In this document: piece after piece, positions 57,234-60,000 of the stretch | Numbering within the stretch: the stretch's first letter is position 1 | How the letters are laid out: each line of letters opens with the position of its first letter | NCBI GenBank assembly: GCA_030704615.1 | Contig: CM060731.1 | Span: 77,172,756-77,232,755 of the forward strand | Source: Takakia lepidozioides | Taxonomy: Eukaryota > Streptophyta > Takakiopsida > Takakiales > Takakiaceae | Direction: 5' to 3' | DNA: 60,000 bases | Program-made: the position numbers and the translations under genes | Notes under the pieces: model-generated | Database searches by the model: none | Told to the model about the DNA's origin: nothing | What the model saw: only the letters and a program-made list of their open reading frames with translations

Positions 57234-58733
57234 TCATAGGTGCTCCAGCAACCGCGTTTCCTGCAACCTTTCTGGAACCCTGTCCTCCCTGTCCAAAGAT
57301 GACTTCCGCTTGGTGTCCCTCCCATGCCTTTCCAAGGAAGGCTTCCGCTCTCTACCTTTACCATTTGTCTCATGGTGTCGACGGTGATGATGGTGGCCAT
57401 GGTTGTGCTGGTTCTCCCGTTTGTACATCCTACTCCTATCCCTTTCCTCGTCAGAACTATGGGAGTTCTCAAGCCCACTGGAGGCCCACTCTTCCTTGCG
57501 CCATTCGGAGAGCTTCAACTCATTATGACCTTCCGAATCAGTGGAAGCACGCCTGTCCAAATCTGATACACACAGTTCATGGACACTTTACCAACACACA
57601 CTGCTTGCTGACTGGACCCACTACCATCCAGAGCGCTGCTGCTGCATCTACTGACCCAATTTCATATCAGATCTCCATCTTCTGAACTAGTAAAATGTTT
57701 CATTCCAGCTCTATTGTGACTCCCAGCCTGCAACCCTGACACCTAACTGTCCCCAGGCTTCTTTGACGGAAGGTTGACTAGGACTTCCCCTGGCCAGCCA
57801 ATCCCATAAACGGGAAGGGGGTTAGTTAGAATCTCTACCCATACCTGTGAGGGGCTTCCTACAGGATATCTGGAAAGCCTGAACTAAATGTCTAAATCAA
57901 TGTCACACTACCGGAGCGAGCCCCTCACAAAGGTAGTCTCTGGTCCCTTTTGTTCCACCCAAACTGGGGGCGGGGTCTATGGCCACAAGGCTACTGGAAA
58001 CAACGTCTTCTGAGTACATTCTACCTGTACCTGACAGAGATCCCCAAAAACATGAAAACCGAAGACAATTTTACTTCGAGCTATAAGTGAAACTGTGAAC
58101 ACATCAGATAGGACCATCATAAGGGCTTCCAACCCACCAGGATATGGAACTCGGCCAGAGCTACTGATAGAACACCCCATGCACAGCGACGACACTCTGG
58201 TTAAAAGACAAAATTTTCAATGACTGGAATTGGACTTGTACAAGAGAATGGGTGAGGGAAAGGGGGAGAAGAGAGGAAAGGGAGAGCAAAAACAAACCAG
58301 AATGATCTTTGGGATGCTTGCGACTTCGCCTCTTGTGTGAACGCTTCTCCCGACCCTCATCTGAATCACTTTCACCTTCTGAACTGGAGTCAGAGTTAGA
58401 GTCTCGGTGGCTGTGCCTTTTCGAGTGCTTACTGCTGTGTTTGTGCTTGCGGTTCCGCTTCCTCCTCTTCTTCTCCTTCTCAGATTTATTATCCTCAGAA
58501 CCAGAGGGTGACTCTGAGCTCCTATGCTTCTTATGTCGCTTGTGAGCTTTTCTCTCGTCTCTCTCCTTGGCCTTGGCTTCTGCAATAGCCTTGGCTGCTG
58601 CCTCGAGACGCTGCTCCCACTTCAAGGGGGCCTCCTTCTTCTCAAGAGCCTTCTTCTTTCTTTCTTCAACCAGCTTGAGGAACTGTTTCTGGCTGTCCAT
58701 AAGTCCGGTGACACAGCCCACACTTGAGACCAA
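57234..58733 (-). CDS. Charged SR-like nuclear protein, 3' exons
   Basis: Two exons join in phase: about 58298-58705 or slightly longer (upstream limit uncertain) and 57234-57562. The first encodes a helical stretch (QFLKLVEERKKKALEKK, then APLKWEQRLEAAAKAIAEAK) followed by Lys/Arg/His/Ser-rich low-complexity sequence (KKRRKRNRKHKHSSKH, DSNSDSSSEGESDSDE). The second continues with HHHHRRHHE and RERKPSLERHGRD and stops at 57234. Such tails occur in splicing-related nuclear proteins; the family is not recognised. N-terminal exons are unresolved; a splice donor near 59,822 (minus strand, after PPPASLHK) may end an early exon. The intron 57,563-58,297 contains a LINE tail. Confidence 0.55.
57847..58017 (+). 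mobile_element. 5'-truncated LINE 3' end in intron
   Basis: The sequence from GGCTTCCTACAGGATATCTG to the GAGTACATTCT end matches the final ~170 bp of the LINE family (compare 14,620-14,790). Flanks TCTACCCATACCTG (57833-57846) and TCTACCTGTACCTG (58018-58031) agree at 12 of 14 positions, a probable aged target duplication. Confidence 0.65.
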
Positions 58734-58739
58734 ACCAGT

Positions 58740-60000
58740 GCAAAATTGCCTGCATGATTGGTGGCGGGAGCAGATGCCGGAGAGTGCATCTCACAGAGGA
58801 AACACACCATGTTAGCCCTTTGTTCTTCAATTCTAAATAGCTTAACACTGCAAATACATGCATCATCCCCAAGTTTTGCAAGACTGATGGGGATTCCCCA
58901 AAGACATTCATGGTTCACACACAAAGGCTAAGACAAGCATTGGTAAGTAAACCTGATCATAAAAGGGAGAGTAGGGCTTTGCGTTCCAGCTAAACCTCTA
59001 GGGCCAACCAAACCACAGAGTATACATCTCAATGTCTAAAGTCTGCAACAGGCGTCCTATGTGCTTGGCTTCGCGAGTTTATAAGCCAGATCTATAGCAT
59101 AATCTTGACTCAAACGTCCCATCACAGGCAAAACCAAAGGTAGCCTTCTCTTTGCAACTTCATCCCCCATGCGCTAAAACACCAAGTGCCCACACTAGAC
59201 CCAAAGAAAAAAACCTCAAATGTGCTGTCAATCGAGCAAGGTTCCGCAGTCCACAAAGGTGATGGCTTTGATGGAATACGGCTACCCAATCTTCGAAAGA
59301 GACCAAAGCTCTTAACAGATTCCTCATTTCCGATTGTATTTACCCAACAACACCAAAACGAAAAGCCACAGGGTAAAGGTGAGTCCATCTTCGTTAAAGA
59401 TGCTTCTGCAATCTAAGGTCGCAGTTTCTCCTGGACTGTGATGTGCAACCCAAGACACGCACAGTCAAGACAAGAAGACAAACTCTGTAGATCCCATCCA
59501 GATTAGGTCAAAACATAAACTTTAACCAGCCCAGATTTGTTGCTCACTTTTGAGACAGGGTTACCCGGCCCCTGCCGCTGAACCATTCACTGAAAATAGT
59601 CACCTGCGACAGAGATTCCAAGAAGCCCACTTCGAGATTTCCCATGCAGAGATTCATTAAAAACCCCCACCTTAACATTCAAGGAGCTGAGATTGTCTCG
59701 TTACTTCAAACCAGCACACTGGAATCGGTCAGATGTCTGGCTTGGAGTTGAAAGCCATAACCTGGCTTCAACACCCAACAGAACACTAGAAAAGGAGTGT
59801 AATATAAGGTGCACTGTCCTTACCTTATGCAGCGAGGCCGGCGGTGGAGTTCGATGAAGAAAAGGCTCTTTCACTTCCGTAACAAGCGCCTTCTCTTTGA
59901 AAAAACAACTCGTACTTCAGCACAACGTTGTCACCACGTAGAGACTACTGGGAGGAGGTTCAGAAACAGAGTGATCCACACGAGGCAATAGAGACTGAGA
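58740..60000. other. Right-edge stretch, partly unresolved 5' part of the nuclear-protein gene
   Basis: Likely upstream introns and 5' exons of the minus-strand SR-like gene. A coding-looking stretch at about 58,690-58,800 (minus) lies in another frame from the basic exon, so an additional junction is probable. No further gene was recognised. Confidence 0.35.

Noticed and set aside
58309-58545. Leu/Cys-rich plus-strand frame
   Set aside because: Antisense shadow of the Lys/Ser-rich exon, which forces such composition.
1-60000. tRNA or rRNA genes
   Set aside because: I saw no convincing tRNA box pair, cloverleaf or rRNA segment, though a scan with a covariance model was not possible.

Overview
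The window is plant nuclear DNA. Its genes have spliceosomal introns of 80 bp to 2.4 kb, and several encode plant-type proteins: AP-1 mu, Sec61 alpha, a DUF538 protein, an ALF4/glomulin-like protein, a plastid-type alpha/beta hydrolase and a mitochondrial o-type thioredoxin. The F-box proteins that begin MEEEIWSRLP resemble those of seed-free land plants. The many transposons and long introns fit a large genome (lycophyte, fern, bryophyte or charophyte grade). I cannot name the species from sequence alone. All exon junctions were read by eye and checked for phase.

Layout: (1) 1-5,600: LINE tail repeats, then an ALF4/glomulin-like gene on the minus strand that runs off the left edge and carries a degraded Ty3-like element in one intron. 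(2) 5,600-8,900: mostly non-coding, with a small element flanked by a 15-bp duplication. (3) 8,903-16,554: a divergent pair, DUF538 (minus) and an alpha/beta hydrolase (plus). The third hydrolase intron holds a 5'-inverted LINE that was itself hit by a second copy of the same family. (4) 18,183-32,234: a truncated Mutator-like element (MULE) head-to-head with a complete 12.4-kb MULE. The complete copy has ~340-bp terminal inverted repeats, a perfect 9-bp target duplication, a SWIM-finger DDE transposase and a convergent Ulp1-like protease gene. (5) 32,478-33,605: an F-box gene about 240 bp beyond the MULE end. (6) 34,620-50,541: a housekeeping block of prefoldin 1 (minus), AP-1 mu (plus), Sec61 alpha (minus) and a mitochondrial thioredoxin-like protein (plus), arranged as alternating divergent and convergent pairs. 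(7) 52,490-55,622: two broken F-box relatives around a tandem-repeat block. (8) 56,100-60,000: LINE fragments and the 3' part of a charged, SR-like nuclear protein gene (minus).

The host genes do not form a pathway. Sec61 alpha and AP-1 mu act in secretion, prefoldin 1 in folding of actin and tubulin, and the hydrolase and thioredoxin in organelles. The most notable content is the complete MULE. A GCRGACTG-type motif is scattered through its terminal repeats, introns and spacers. Next to it in interest are the LINE insertions, whose target duplications and inversion can be read directly. Three host introns begin with GC instead of GT.
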